A DNA stretch of 64,000 bases from positions 1-64,000 of the forward strand of contig CAMWLS010000001.1 of assembly GCA_947175205.1 (NCBI GenBank). The letters are read 5' to 3'. The translations under genes were made by a program, and so were the position numbers. Origin of the DNA: an uncultured Porphyromonadaceae bacterium. Lineage in GTDB: Bacteria > Bacteroidota > Bacteroidia > Bacteroidales > Muribaculaceae. Below are positions 52,818 to 61,943 of this stretch, one piece after another. The notes beneath the pieces were generated by a model. That model worked only from the letters and a program-made list of their open reading frames with translations, had not been told where the DNA came from and searched no databases. Position 1 is the stretch's first letter. Every line of letters starts with the position of its first letter.

Positions 52818-54866
52818 TTAGTTTGCAAAATCAACAGAGACGCCAATCTGCAGCCGCCTTGGATTAAGAGGATAGTCAACTACTGAGAAGTAATTATTTC
52901 CGGTAAGCCCCTGGTTTACGTGTGACAGCATGACATAGAAACGCGCTTTGCTGAGTTTCATATTGGCATAAACGTTCATGAACGGGTAGTTACCAAGTTT
53001 AACATCATGCTGGGTGGCAAAACTGGCTGTGGCCGGCTGGTATTTGGGGGCATAATACTTAGTGTAATAGTCACAGTCAATACCAAACTGAACAAAGAGT
53101 GTTGCAACGCGGAACTTAAGATACAGATTAGAGTAAATGGCAAGGGCGGGTAGGGGCAGGATATCCTGATTAGTGGATGCCTGATATGTTACGCGGTTAT
53201 CCCAATGCAGTATGCCGGCCTTAAGATTCTGAAATGCGCTTAGCGTAAGAACCTGAACATTTCCGTTATACTGCGCAGGGAGGAATGAACTGTTAAAATA
53301 AGTGAGATTCTGAATGTTTTCCACGCGAGCGTTAAGGACGGTCCCTGAGCGAGGATAGGCTACAGATCCACCAACATGATATCGCCTGGTCATGTTGAAG
53401 TCGTTATCCCAGATGAAGTGATTGGAAATGTATTTTCTCAGAAGATATGGAACGCGGGTATTATCAAATCCGCCATGGACCTGCACATAAAGGCTGTCAT
53501 TTTCTCTGCGCATGGGTACCTGCACATCCACGTTGCCGTTAAGGTTAACTTCTCCGGCAGCCTCACCAAGAATACCAAACTGTGCGGTTGCGGCATAATG
53601 GAGCAGGGAGCCGTGTTGCTTGGTAAGCTGGCCTCCCACGCGCAGAAGGTTCTGCGTAGTCTTATGGCTGATGGAATTATCTGCCACCGGAAATGGGTCT
53701 AATTCCCAGTCTGGACTGAAGCGGTCAAGTGTATCAGCGGTCTGTGTGTAGCGCCTGATTTCGTGAGTGACATATCCGGCAAGACCGAATTTGGCATAGC
53801 GGTTGAAGCCCTCCAGAAGTGAAATACCCACTGTGTTCCGCACACTCCAGTATCTGGTTTTGTCATTAGTGCCTTCAGGATTAAGATAAGTGTGTTCAAA
53901 GAACTTTGATGCCTCTGTCACATTATCATCCCTGAAGTTATGACGCCCACGATTATATTCCATGGTCCAGATAACAGATGTTACCGGGATGTATGTGCGA
54001 TAGATGACGCTGTCACGCGGAATCTCAAATCCGTTCTCATCTAACTCAGGCCGGCCTTTAGGAGCACCAACAGAATCTGTATGCCAGTATCCTATTTTGT
54101 ACCTGTGGTTCATGTAAAACTGAGTTCCGGTGACACGGGTGTGAGCGGCGTTAAGATTAGTGGGTATGGATTTAGGATTTACCTTGGTAACACCACCCTG
54201 GACTTCTGCGGGGTCTGTGATATAACGGATGTCTGTTATACCGCCATTTTCTTTGTTAAGGGAATTATAATGCGTGAAGTATCCCTGAAACTCATACCTG
54301 TCCCCAATGTATGAGCCAGAGGCGCCCCATATGAGATTTTTATCAGCCTGATTATTATAACAGCCTTTGGAATAAATATAATCCAGGAGGGCACCGACCT
54401 GGGCTTTCTTGTTTATATTCCCTGAAAAAATGGCGTTAAGACGTTCCTGGGCGTTATCGCGACCTCCGGCAGTATTATAAGACAGCAGCGTCATGGGGCG
54501 TCTGCTGTTATAAAACCGCGCGGTCATCTCAGAAGGCAGCCAGGGGTAGAGAGCATCTCTGAAGAAAAAGTCAGATGGCTCCGGCCTCTTATAATGTATC
54601 ATATTGAGACCTTCCGCGCCGTAGTTACCCGTTGTGGCATATGCGTCACTAATATCAGATGGTACAAAGCGCTGAGCATAGTTCTCATACATTGTATCCA
54701 CCACGGCTTCTTCCCGCAAGCCCAAAGGCGGTATGAGCTTCCATGCCACGGGCGGCGGAAACTCTATGGGCTTCTGCGCTGATTTGGCGCCGCTATGCGT
54801 GCTCTGCGCGGCAGCTGATGCCACGCAGCAGAGAGAGAATAGCAGTATTAGAGACCCCTTATTCAT
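52818..54866 (-). CDS. putative porin (Porin_10 family)
   Basis: A 682-aa outer-membrane beta-barrel of the Bacteroidetes putative porin family. The start was set at ATG 54866 because MNKGSLILLFSLCCVASAAAQ is a signal peptide; the track start 54923 adds residues with no signal. The C-terminus ends in F-A-N with alternating aromatic residues, typical of barrels, and many paired strands are visible. It overlaps the nitroreductase gene by 8 bases. Such porins pass small solutes; specificity is unknown. Confidence 0.85.
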   Translation of the reverse strand: MNKGSLILLFSLCCVASAAAQSTHSGAKSAQKPIEFPPPVAWKLIPPLGLREEAVVDTMYENYAQRFVPSDISDAYATTGNYGAEGLNMIHYKRPEPSDFFFRDALYPWLPSEMTARFYNSRRPMTLLSYNTAGGRDNAQERLNAIFSGNINKKAQVGALLDYIYSKGCYNNQADKNLIWGASGSYIGDRYEFQGYFTHYNSLNKENGGITDIRYITDPAEVQGGVTKVNPKSIPTNLNAAHTRVTGTQFYMNHRYKIGYWHTDSVGAPKGRPELDENGFEIPRDSVIYRTYIPVTSVIWTMEYNRGRHNFRDDNVTEASKFFEHTYLNPEGTNDKTRYWSVRNTVGISLLEGFNRYAKFGLAGYVTHEIRRYTQTADTLDRFSPDWELDPFPVADNSISHKTTQNLLRVGGQLTKQHGSLLHYAATAQFGILGEAAGEVNLNGNVDVQVPMRRENDSLYVQVHGGFDNTRVPYLLRKYISNHFIWDNDFNMTRRYHVGGSVAYPRSGTVLNARVENIQNLTYFNSSFLPAQYNGNVQVLTLSAFQNLKAGILHWDNRVTYQASTNQDILPLPALAIYSNLYLKFRVATLFVQFGIDCDYYTKYYAPKYQPATASFATQHDVKLGNYPFMNVYANMKLSKARFYVMLSHVNQGLTGNNYFSVVDYPLNPRRLQIGVSVDFAN

Positions 54867-55632
54867 TAGAGTATGATTCAAACCCTTTAAATCCTGCATT
54901 GTTAAGGAAGTCTGCAAACGCAACTGAGAACGGGTCAGAGGTCTTACCCGGATAGCGGATATCAGTAAACACCTGAGCCAGAGTTTCCTTGTTATTATCT
55001 TTTATAAACTGCTGTGAGTCAGGTCTGCTTTCCTTTTCCTTGTACAGAGCACAGATTTCTGAATCAGTATAATGACGGTATGAGGAATGATGCACAACGG
55101 CTTCTGCCGGGAGCCTTCCGGCATCAGTCTGTGTCAGCTCAGCCGGATAACCTACGGTTACTGTGAGTACGGGAATCACGCCTTCCGGAAGATTAAGGCT
55201 CTTTGCAATAGGGGCTGCGTTATATGTGGTGGTGCCAAGATAGCAGGTTCCTAATCCGTTAAGTTCAGCCAATGTGCAGAATTGCTGGGCAAATATTGTG
55301 GCGTCAAAGAATGAGGCCAGCAGGCTCTGTAAATTCCTGAAGTCCGGTTTAGCGTTACTGACAGCACACCAGCGTTCAAATCTGTATACATCTGCGCAGA
55401 AAGTAATTACAGCCTGAGCAGTGTGCAGACATGGCTGATTGAAATGGTAAGGAGCTAAAAGTTCAATCTCATTACGCTCACGGGTCACAACGGCGGTACA
55501 AAGCTGCATATTCCCTGTGGTGGGAGCATGAGAGGCCGCCTTAAGGAGTGAGTCAAGGTCAGCCGTGCTGAGAGTGCGGTCTGAATATGAACGCACTGTG
55601 GTACGCTGTGAAAAGAGATCCAGGTATTTCAT
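54859..55632 (-). CDS. nitroreductase family protein
   Basis: A flavin-dependent nitroreductase-like protein of 257 aa from ATG 55632 (MKYLDLFSQRTTVRSYSD). The earlier ATG at 55641 would leave almost no leader after the predicted transcription start. FMN-contacting text is seen in RTTVRSYSD and ASHAPTTGNMQLCTAVV, with GLGTCYLGTTTYN later. Family members use NAD(P)H to reduce nitro compounds, quinones or enones. It is the first gene of a four-gene minus-strand operon with the porin, 62-aa and TM2 genes. Confidence 0.86.
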   Translation of the reverse strand: MKYLDLFSQRTTVRSYSDRTLSTADLDSLLKAASHAPTTGNMQLCTAVVTRERNEIELLAPYHFNQPCLHTAQAVITFCADVYRFERWCAVSNAKPDFRNLQSLLASFFDATIFAQQFCTLAELNGLGTCYLGTTTYNAAPIAKSLNLPEGVIPVLTVTVGYPAELTQTDAGRLPAEAVVHHSSYRHYTDSEICALYKEKESRPDSQQFIKDNNKETLAQVFTDIRYPGKTSDPFSVAFADFLNNAGFKGFESYSNE

Positions 55633-55651
55633 AACTGACATATTTAGGGGT

Positions 55652-55659
55652 CAAAGATA
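55652..55659 (-). promoter_or_regulatory. -7 box for the nitroreductase-porin operon
   Basis: The minus strand reads TATCTTTG, a perfect TAnnTTTG. Transcription would begin near 55645, giving a very short leader and favouring ATG 55632. No clear -33 box was seen. Confidence 0.6.
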
Positions 55660-55730
55660 AGAATTTTATCTCAGAAATGTGTGAACGTGGATTTAATTTT
55701 AGAGTATGATGCAGCTTTTAGAGATTTAAT

Positions 55731-55761
55731 TTTGTGAGAAAGATAAAAAACAGTAATTTCG
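55731..55761 (+). promoter_or_regulatory. Bacteroidetes-type promoter of udk
   Basis: TTTG (55731-55734), 19 bases, TAATTTCG (55754-55761), one base off TAnnTTTG. The udk ATG follows 23 bases after the -7 box. A second TAATTTTG overlaps the -33 box at 55727-55734. Confidence 0.75.
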
Positions 55762-55784
55762 CAAATATTAAACAGTAAGCAGTT

Positions 55785-56402
55785 ATGATAATAATAGGCA
55801 TAGCCGGTGGTACCGGTTCAGGAAAGACCACAGTGGTCAATAAGATAATAAACAGCCTTCCTGCCGGTGAGGTGGCTGTACTTCCGCAGGACTCATATTA
55901 TAAGGACTCAAGTCATGTACCGGTGGAGGAGAGGTCAAAAATTAACTTTGATGAACCTGATGCCATAGAATGGCCGTTGCTGGTAAAACATCTTAAGGCT
56001 CTTAAGGCCGGACAGAGCATAGAAATGCCCACATATTCATACCTGACATGCACCAGACAGCCTGAGACAGTACACGTTGAGCCACGTGATGTGGTAATTG
56101 TGGAAGGTATTCTGGTCCTGAATGATGCTGTACTGAGGAATATGATGGATGTGCGTGTTTTTGTTGATGCGGATGCGGATGACCGTCTTATCCGTGTGAT
56201 TGCGCGTGACTGCATAGAAAGAGGGCGTACCCCCCAGATGGTCATAGACCGTTATGAAGGTGTGCTGAAGCCCATGCACTGTCAGTATATAGAACCGTCT
56301 AAGAGATTTGCAGATCTGATAGTTCCCCAGGGTGGCAGCAATACTGTGGCCATAGGATTACTAACTGACTATATTGAAAGCCGTCTTCGCCGTGGAAAAT
56401 GA
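55785..56402 (+). CDS. udk: uridine kinase
   Basis: A 205-aa uridine/cytidine kinase. P-loop GGTGSGKT lies at 8-15, [28 protein letters not shown] at about 34-61, and [40 protein letters not shown] follows. Together these are the nucleoside kinase signature. It phosphorylates uridine and cytidine in pyrimidine salvage. It overlaps the start region of the lptB-like gene, so the two are co-transcribed from the promoter just upstream. Full length for the family. Confidence 0.95.
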   Translation: MIIIGIAGGTGSGKTTVVNKIINSLPAGEVAVLPQDSYYKDSSHVPVEERSKINFDEPDAIEWPLLVKHLKALKAGQSIEMPTYSYLTCTRQPETVHVEPRDVVIVEGILVLNDAVLRNMMDVRVFVDADADDRLIRVIARDCIERGRTPQMVIDRYEGVLKPMHCQYIEPSKRFADLIVPQGGSNTVAIGLLTDYIESRLRRGK

Positions 56403-57255
56403 AATAGTCAAGGATCTGGACCGGACTCTTGAGCAAATGCATAATCAGGAGGTACAGGCTGAAATAAGGGAGAACGTATCGGAAGATTGTCCTGAAGAAA
56501 ATCCCGTGCCGGAGGAAACAGTACTGCGCACAGATAATCTTGTGAAGAAGTACGGCTCCCGTACGGTGGTAAATCATGTGAGCATAGATGTTAAACAGGG
56601 AGAGATTGTAGGACTTCTCGGGCCCAACGGTGCGGGAAAGACAACAACATTCTATATGACCACGGGGCTTGTACAACCCAATGAGGGGCGTATTTTTTTG
56701 AACGACCTTGACATTACACGTTTCCCTGTGTATAAACGCGCACAGAACGGTATAGGATATCTTGCACAGGAGCCGTCTGTATTCCGCAAATTGAGCGTGG
56801 AAGACAACATCCGTGCCGTGCTCCAGATGACTAATAAACCTAAGGAGTATCAGAAAGAGAAACTGGAGAGTCTGATAAGCGAATTCCGCCTGCAGAAGGT
56901 CCGTAAGAATCTGGGTGACCGTCTTTCAGGTGGTGAACGCCGCCGTACGGAAATAGCCCGCTGTCTGGCTATTGATCCCAAGTTCATAATGCTGGATGAA
57001 CCTTTTGCCGGTGTTGACCCTATTGCAGTGGAAGACATTCAGGAGATTGTTTATCGTCTTAAAGAGAAGAATATAGGTATCCTTATTACTGACCACAATG
57101 CGCCGGAGACCTTAAGTATCACAGACAGAGCTTACCTGCTGTTTGAAGGAAGAATTCTTTTCCAGGGAACATCAGAGGAGCTTGCTGGGAATCCTGTGGT
57201 ACGTGAGAAATATCTTGGTCGCGGATTTATCTTCCGCCGAAAACAATTCAACTGA
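56392..57255 (+). CDS. lptB: LPS export ABC transporter ATP-binding protein LptB, with N-terminal extension
   Basis: The ABC core begins at about [43 protein letters not shown]. Walker A is GPNGAGKTT, signature LSGGERRR, Walker [15 protein letters not shown] and H-loop ITDHNAPET. LptB powers LPS transport with LptFG. In-frame starts are TTG 56374, GTG 56392, ATG 56437 and GTG 56506. The first three add an acidic extension ([12 protein letters not shown] ... [12 protein letters not shown]) absent from the usual ~240-aa LptB. GTG 56506 would give the normal length. No canonical ATG starts the core. The start given here is tentative; the core is certain. Confidence 0.9.
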   Translation: MENEIVKDLDRTLEQMHNQEVQAEIRENVSEDCPEENPVPEETVLRTDNLVKKYGSRTVVNHVSIDVKQGEIVGLLGPNGAGKTTTFYMTTGLVQPNEGRIFLNDLDITRFPVYKRAQNGIGYLAQEPSVFRKLSVEDNIRAVLQMTNKPKEYQKEKLESLISEFRLQKVRKNLGDRLSGGERRRTEIARCLAIDPKFIMLDEPFAGVDPIAVEDIQEIVYRLKEKNIGILITDHNAPETLSITDRAYLLFEGRILFQGTSEELAGNPVVREKYLGRGFIFRRKQFN

Positions 57256-57322
57256 GGTAGCGGACTTAATAATTAAGTACGTTAAGGTAACGTTTTTGTA
57301 ATAAGGAATTATATAAGTATAT

Positions 57323-57362
57323 AAAAAATAAGACCGGGGTCAGAGCCTCGGTCTTATTTTTT
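57323..57362. terminator. bidirectional terminator between lptB and the secreted amylase
   Basis: Stem AAAAATAAGACCG / CGGTCTTATTTTT with a GC-rich loop. A-run and T-run arms allow termination in both directions between convergent genes. Confidence 0.9.
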
Positions 57363-57376
57363 ACCTATCACGTACT

Positions 57377-58801
57377 TTATTCTGCGTAAAGAAGAGCTGT
57401 ACCGTTGGCGGGAAGTTTACCGGTCAGCTGACCTTTCTTAACCTTGAATTCAGCACCGCTTACACCGTCTGTATATGTTCCGTCCGGAAGTGTGGTTTCT
57501 ACTTTTACTTTAGCAGGCTTGGTGCTGAAGTTAACCAGTGCAGCGCCCTTGTCACCGCGGGCAACTTCCATAACAGCGCCATCAGCACTTGTAAAAAGTT
57601 TTTCGGGCTCTCCGCTCATTGCGGCACGGAACTTATTGGCAGCCACAACTTCCGGATGGCGGAATTCATCATTCCCGCGTTCGCCAATGCGGTTGTTGCC
57701 CCAGTAGTTTTCACGGGTGCTTCCGGCAGGGCGACTGTAGAACAGCGGAGTTCCATACTGGCGCGCAGTCAGGAATACCCATCCTGAACGGATCTGGTCA
57801 TCGGTAAGGTGCGCACTTTCGTGGGCGTTACAGTATGTGTCGTGGCTTTCTACCCAGGTGATGAGCTTGTTGGGAGCTACGGGGTGATGCCAGTCAGCAA
57901 GATCAGTGGTGCCAATATTGCCACGGTCAATAACCTCACGGAGCACGTGCCCGTAACCACTGGCTGTCTGGTCCATATATTCGGCATACTCGGTTTCTTT
58001 AGTGTTACGGTCCTGAAGTACCTCTCCATAAATATATACGCTGTCAGGCATGAGCAGAGAAAGACCGTAAACGCCCTCACGTCCTGTGGCTATGTCCCAG
58101 AAGTTATTACGCTCTGATTTAGGGTCCAGAGGATCACTGGGCAGGCCTATGTGCTTGGCAGTGTCATAACGGAAGCCACGAGCTCCAAGATTAATGAGGT
58201 CATTAACATACTGGAGGTAATAATACTGGAAGTCAGGATTCTCCGTGTTGACATCTTTAAGACCTCCCATCTCACCTGTAGTACACTGCAGACGGTCATT
58301 ATAATCCACAATGGGTGTAAAGCCGGCAGCATGATAAAGATTCTCATGTCCTCCAACGGCATTGTTCAGGCCCGGAAGCACAGCGCTGTCATCTATGGCA
58401 GTGTGGTTAGGCAGAACATCTACAATTACATTCACGCCGTAAATGCGGGCGCTGTCACACATGTTTTTGAAAGCTGCGCGGTCACCTAACATGTAGTTAC
58501 CTATGGTCCAGTCTGTGGGCTGGTAATAGTAATACCATTTGCCGGTGATGCTGTCTCCGGGCTCACTCCACAGTGCCGGGCCGGGCTCACCTTCATAACA
58601 GGCCTGAGCAGGAGATGTCTGTACATATTTGTAACCGGCCTCTGCAATATCTTTCATATTCTTGGCTATGGTATCAAAAGACCACGTCCAAGCATGGAGA
58701 ATTACATTGTCATCGCTTGCTGCGGAATGCATCTTAACCGCTGATGCCGGAAAGAATGTGCCTGCTATAGCGGCAACGAGAATAGTTCTGGTAAATTTCA
58801 T
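57377..58801 (-). CDS. secreted GH13 alpha-amylase
   Basis: A 474-aa secreted alpha-amylase with a signal peptide (TILVAAIAGTFFPASA). Motif I VIVDVLPNHTA, nucleophile Asp in GARGFRYDTAKHIG, acid/base Glu in VYIYGEVLQD and Asp in WVESHDTYCN are all present. A C-terminal beta domain (about 400-474) follows. This resembles calcium-containing GH13 amylases that cut starch to maltodextrins. It is periplasmic or surface-exposed. No SusCD pair accompanies it. It may be monocistronic, about 85 bases after the acyltransferase gene. Confidence 0.93.
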   Translation of the reverse strand: MKFTRTILVAAIAGTFFPASAVKMHSAASDDNVILHAWTWSFDTIAKNMKDIAEAGYKYVQTSPAQACYEGEPGPALWSEPGDSITGKWYYYYQPTDWTIGNYMLGDRAAFKNMCDSARIYGVNVIVDVLPNHTAIDDSAVLPGLNNAVGGHENLYHAAGFTPIVDYNDRLQCTTGEMGGLKDVNTENPDFQYYYLQYVNDLINLGARGFRYDTAKHIGLPSDPLDPKSERNNFWDIATGREGVYGLSLLMPDSVYIYGEVLQDRNTKETEYAEYMDQTASGYGHVLREVIDRGNIGTTDLADWHHPVAPNKLITWVESHDTYCNAHESAHLTDDQIRSGWVFLTARQYGTPLFYSRPAGSTRENYWGNNRIGERGNDEFRHPEVVAANKFRAAMSGEPEKLFTSADGAVMEVARGDKGAALVNFSTKPAKVKVETTLPDGTYTDGVSGAEFKVKKGQLTGKLPANGTALLYAE

Positions 58802-58887
58802 ATCTGTTTTTATGGTATGATTTAGTTATGTTTTAATAATGTAAATATATGAATAAACCGGGTGACAAAGAAATGGTTTAATTTAAT

Positions 58888-59898
58888 TTAACTAATTAAC
58901 TTCCATAATAATATGCGGACTCTGTCAATACAGAAACATAAAAGATAAAAGCCCGACATTCCTATTATCACTGCCACGCTGAACTGCCATAAATCAAGTA
59001 TCTGCCATCCCTTTATTACATAACCCTTAAATACTTGCCACACAAGCGGGTTTTTGTGAACGAGATATACTGCAAAGGCTGATGTGGCAAGGGCGTTAAC
59101 GGTAGCGCTATGCAGTCTTATTCCCCTGAAAAACAGGAAAAGAGCAATGGAAGCAGAAAGTACCGCGGGCGAGTTATAGGCATAGGCCTTTGTAAAGGGC
59201 ATGTAAAGTGCAGTAACCCCAATTAGCGCAACTGAGATGAGATAAATGACTGAGGCGTAAACAGTAATCTTTTTCCCCGTTGTGGCCTGAATTGGAATAT
59301 ATAAACATATCACACGGCCTATAAGGTAAACCATAACCAGCTGCATGATGGTATAACCTGTGGGATTGAATTTTCCTCCCCAATACCATCCTGACCATAG
59401 ATTGAAGAGCACAAGGATGCTTACGCAAACCGTAAGCCGGGAGCGCTTCATATCATTGCATCCGGCATTTAGGAATGGGGCAAGCAGACACAATGTAAAA
59501 TATGCCGGCACGTACCATAAATCATTCCTGGACAGTACCAGAATTTGATTCAAGAGTCCATTCCAGGAAAAGGTGACATGTGGAAGAAACCCCGTGTGCA
59601 GTAATGCCACGCTGTATATTAACAGAGAATAAAATAGGCACTGGAAAAGAAAGCCTGAAATGCTTTTAAATTTGAGTCTGATGCCATAGTAACCTGAGAG
59701 GAGAGTGAAACAGTTTACACCCACTATTGTAAATGCCTCAACCCACAGGCGCCATGCACCTGAGGTTGTAATCCGGCTGAATGATGAAACGGATGGCAGT
59801 CCCAGAGAAGCACCATCAATATGTACAGCAAGTACCATGAGCATGCTGACAATTCTGAGCAGTTCCATGTTTGACTGCCTCTGAGTCTTTGAGGTCAT
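58888..59898 (-). CDS. acyltransferase family 3 membrane protein
   Basis: A 336-aa polytopic acyltransferase-3 protein with about ten TM helices. The family start is NMELLRIVSMLMVLAVHIDGASLG, with the catalytic His in VHIDG near 33. These enzymes O-acetylate or acylate surface polysaccharides in the inner membrane. The acceptor is unknown. Its start overlaps the helicase gene stop by 4 bases, so it is the last gene of that operon. It has no known link with a helicase. Confidence 0.88.
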   Translation of the reverse strand: MTSKTQRQSNMELLRIVSMLMVLAVHIDGASLGLPSVSSFSRITTSGAWRLWVEAFTIVGVNCFTLLSGYYGIRLKFKSISGFLFQCLFYSLLIYSVALLHTGFLPHVTFSWNGLLNQILVLSRNDLWYVPAYFTLCLLAPFLNAGCNDMKRSRLTVCVSILVLFNLWSGWYWGGKFNPTGYTIMQLVMVYLIGRVICLYIPIQATTGKKITVYASVIYLISVALIGVTALYMPFTKAYAYNSPAVLSASIALFLFFRGIRLHSATVNALATSAFAVYLVHKNPLVWQVFKGYVIKGWQILDLWQFSVAVIIGMSGFYLLCFCIDRVRILLWKLIS

Positions 59899-61931
59899 TT
59901 CTTCCGGTATTTCTTCATTAATGAAAGATGCTTGTTCATAAGGGCATCCTCACCCAGCTCTTTGTAAATATCTGCCAGACCACTGTGGACTTGCCAGCTC
60001 TCCGGATTACGAGCAAGCGCCTGTTCAAGAGCATCCAGTGCAACGCCAAGATCGCCGGATGAGAGAGCCCGAAGACCCATTTCCATCAGAGGACGGGCAT
60101 CATCCGGGGCCAGTGTAGATGCCTTAAAGAGTGCTTCCATGGCAGCGTCATAATCACTCATGGCCGCCAGTATGAGTCCTTTCCCGAGCCAAGCTTCCGG
60201 ATGATTTTGATATAGTGTGATGGCTCTGTCATAAGCAGCCAAGGCAACCGTGCAGTCATCTGAGCAGTCATCAGCCAGACGGGTCTGCTCATCTGCAAGC
60301 TGTCTGAAAACAGAGTCATCCGTTTCAATACGGCTATTTAGATTCTTAATTTCCTGTTGCTGATGGATGAGCTCGCGCAGTTTCAACTTTACCAGTCTTG
60401 CAATATTGGGCTTGGACAAGTCATTTCTGTCAGCTATGGCTTCAAAGAAACTGTCCAGAGCTGTCTCAAATTCACTTTCATTAAAGGCCTGTGCGGCTCT
60501 GGCGTAGCATGCATCGGCATGAGCACGAGCAAGCGCCTGTTCAAGAGCCTTGTGGTCATTGAACGTTTTGCTGAACTGGGTAATATATCTGTTTACAAAG
60601 ATATCGCGTCTGTTTAGCGGCTTACTGAGTGTTATACCCTCAAGTCCTGTGCAACGGCTCAGAGCCACATAACTCTGGCCACCTGAAAAAGCACCGTTTC
60701 CCATATCAATATGGATACGGTTAAAAGTCAGTCCCTGACTTTTATGGATGGTAAGAGCCCACGCAAGTTTGAGCGGGAGCTGCAGGAAACTGCCAAGGAC
60801 TTCTTCTTCCACGCTCTTGGTTTTCTCATTATACGTGTACTTGATATTATCCCAGCTGTAAGGTTCAACATCAAAACGCTCTCCTGTCTCAATCTCCACT
60901 GTGACTCTGTTCTCATCTATATTTCTAATGATTCCTAAAGTACCGTTCACCCATCTGCGCTCAAGATCATTACGCACAAAGACTATCTGTGCTCCCACTT
61001 TCAGATGCAGCTCCTGGTCAGTGGGAAAGGACTGCGGTGGGAAATTACCACTTATCTGAGCAGTGAAGATAATTTCAGGAGTGGTTAGCAGCCGCAGATG
61101 AGAGTCATTTATAAGGTCCACCGTATCACGTCTGGTGGCTATAGTCATGGTGAACGCACCGGAGTCTGAAGCATCCTGCTCATTTATGCCTTTATCTGCT
61201 GTTACTCTGGAATTTATAGCGGCTAAATCTGAGTCCAGCGGTGTATTGGCCCTTATGCGGTCCAGAATATTTATGAAGTACTCATCTTTCTGACGATATA
61301 CCTTGTTAAGCTCTATGGAGACAGGTGCTAATTCAGAAAATACATTAGCGCAAAAGAAGAAATTTGCATAATAACAGCGGCTTAGCAACTCTTTGGCATC
61401 AGCTTTTACAACCGGCTCAAGCTGAAAAATATCTCCCACAAACAACATTTGTTTCCCGCCAAAGGGCTGTCTGAAATTACGAGTTACGGTGCGCAGAATC
61501 TTATCAATGAAGTCAATGATATCAGCGCGCACCATGGAAATTTCATCAATTATGAATAAGTCAATCTCCCTGATCAGTTTAATGAGCCGGGATGAATATT
61601 TGAGACGTGCCAGCAAACGGGTCCGGTGGAAATTGGGGTCATCAGGCAGCAAAGGCTGCAAGGGTATTTTGAAGAAAGAATGAAGAGTCTGTCCCCCCAC
61701 ATTCACTGCCGCAATTCCGGTGGGAGCAAGGATTACATGTTTCTTTGCTGTATGTGAAGCGATATAGCGCAGGAAAGTCGATTTCCCTGTGCCTGCGCGG
61801 CCGGTTAGGAAAATCGACTGATTAGTGTGGCATATCAGCCGCCATGCGTTCTGAAACTCCTGGTTATTTAAGTCCGGTTCCGGGAGATGAGTCTCAGAAC
61901 CGGACTCGGAATCATTTTTCTTTTCTTTCAA
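59895..61931 (-). CDS. PIF1-like ATP-dependent helicase with C-terminal TPR repeats
   Basis: A 678-aa PIF1/RecD-type helicase. Walker A GRAGTGKST (about 43-51), APTGIAAVNVGGQTLHSFF, Walker B FIIDEISMVRADIIDFID and motif VI-like LAWALTIHKSQGLTFNRIHIDMG, YVALSRCTGLEGI. From about 450 on, helical TPR-like repeats follow (ALAAYDRAITLYQNHPEAWLGKGLILAAM, YDAAMEALFKASTLAPDDA, LALEQALARNPESW-like). PIF1 helicases unwind G-quadruplexes and RNA-DNA forks. The repeat tail suggests a protein-binding adaptor. It is cytoplasmic, 12 bases after the FadL-like gene. Confidence 0.88.
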   Translation of the reverse strand: MKEKKNDSESGSETHLPEPDLNNQEFQNAWRLICHTNQSIFLTGRAGTGKSTFLRYIASHTAKKHVILAPTGIAAVNVGGQTLHSFFKIPLQPLLPDDPNFHRTRLLARLKYSSRLIKLIREIDLFIIDEISMVRADIIDFIDKILRTVTRNFRQPFGGKQMLFVGDIFQLEPVVKADAKELLSRCYYANFFFCANVFSELAPVSIELNKVYRQKDEYFINILDRIRANTPLDSDLAAINSRVTADKGINEQDASDSGAFTMTIATRRDTVDLINDSHLRLLTTPEIIFTAQISGNFPPQSFPTDQELHLKVGAQIVFVRNDLERRWVNGTLGIIRNIDENRVTVEIETGERFDVEPYSWDNIKYTYNEKTKSVEEEVLGSFLQLPLKLAWALTIHKSQGLTFNRIHIDMGNGAFSGGQSYVALSRCTGLEGITLSKPLNRRDIFVNRYITQFSKTFNDHKALEQALARAHADACYARAAQAFNESEFETALDSFFEAIADRNDLSKPNIARLVKLKLRELIHQQQEIKNLNSRIETDDSVFRQLADEQTRLADDCSDDCTVALAAYDRAITLYQNHPEAWLGKGLILAAMSDYDAAMEALFKASTLAPDDARPLMEMGLRALSSGDLGVALDALEQALARNPESWQVHSGLADIYKELGEDALMNKHLSLMKKYRKK

Positions 61932-61943
61932 AATACTGTTGTC

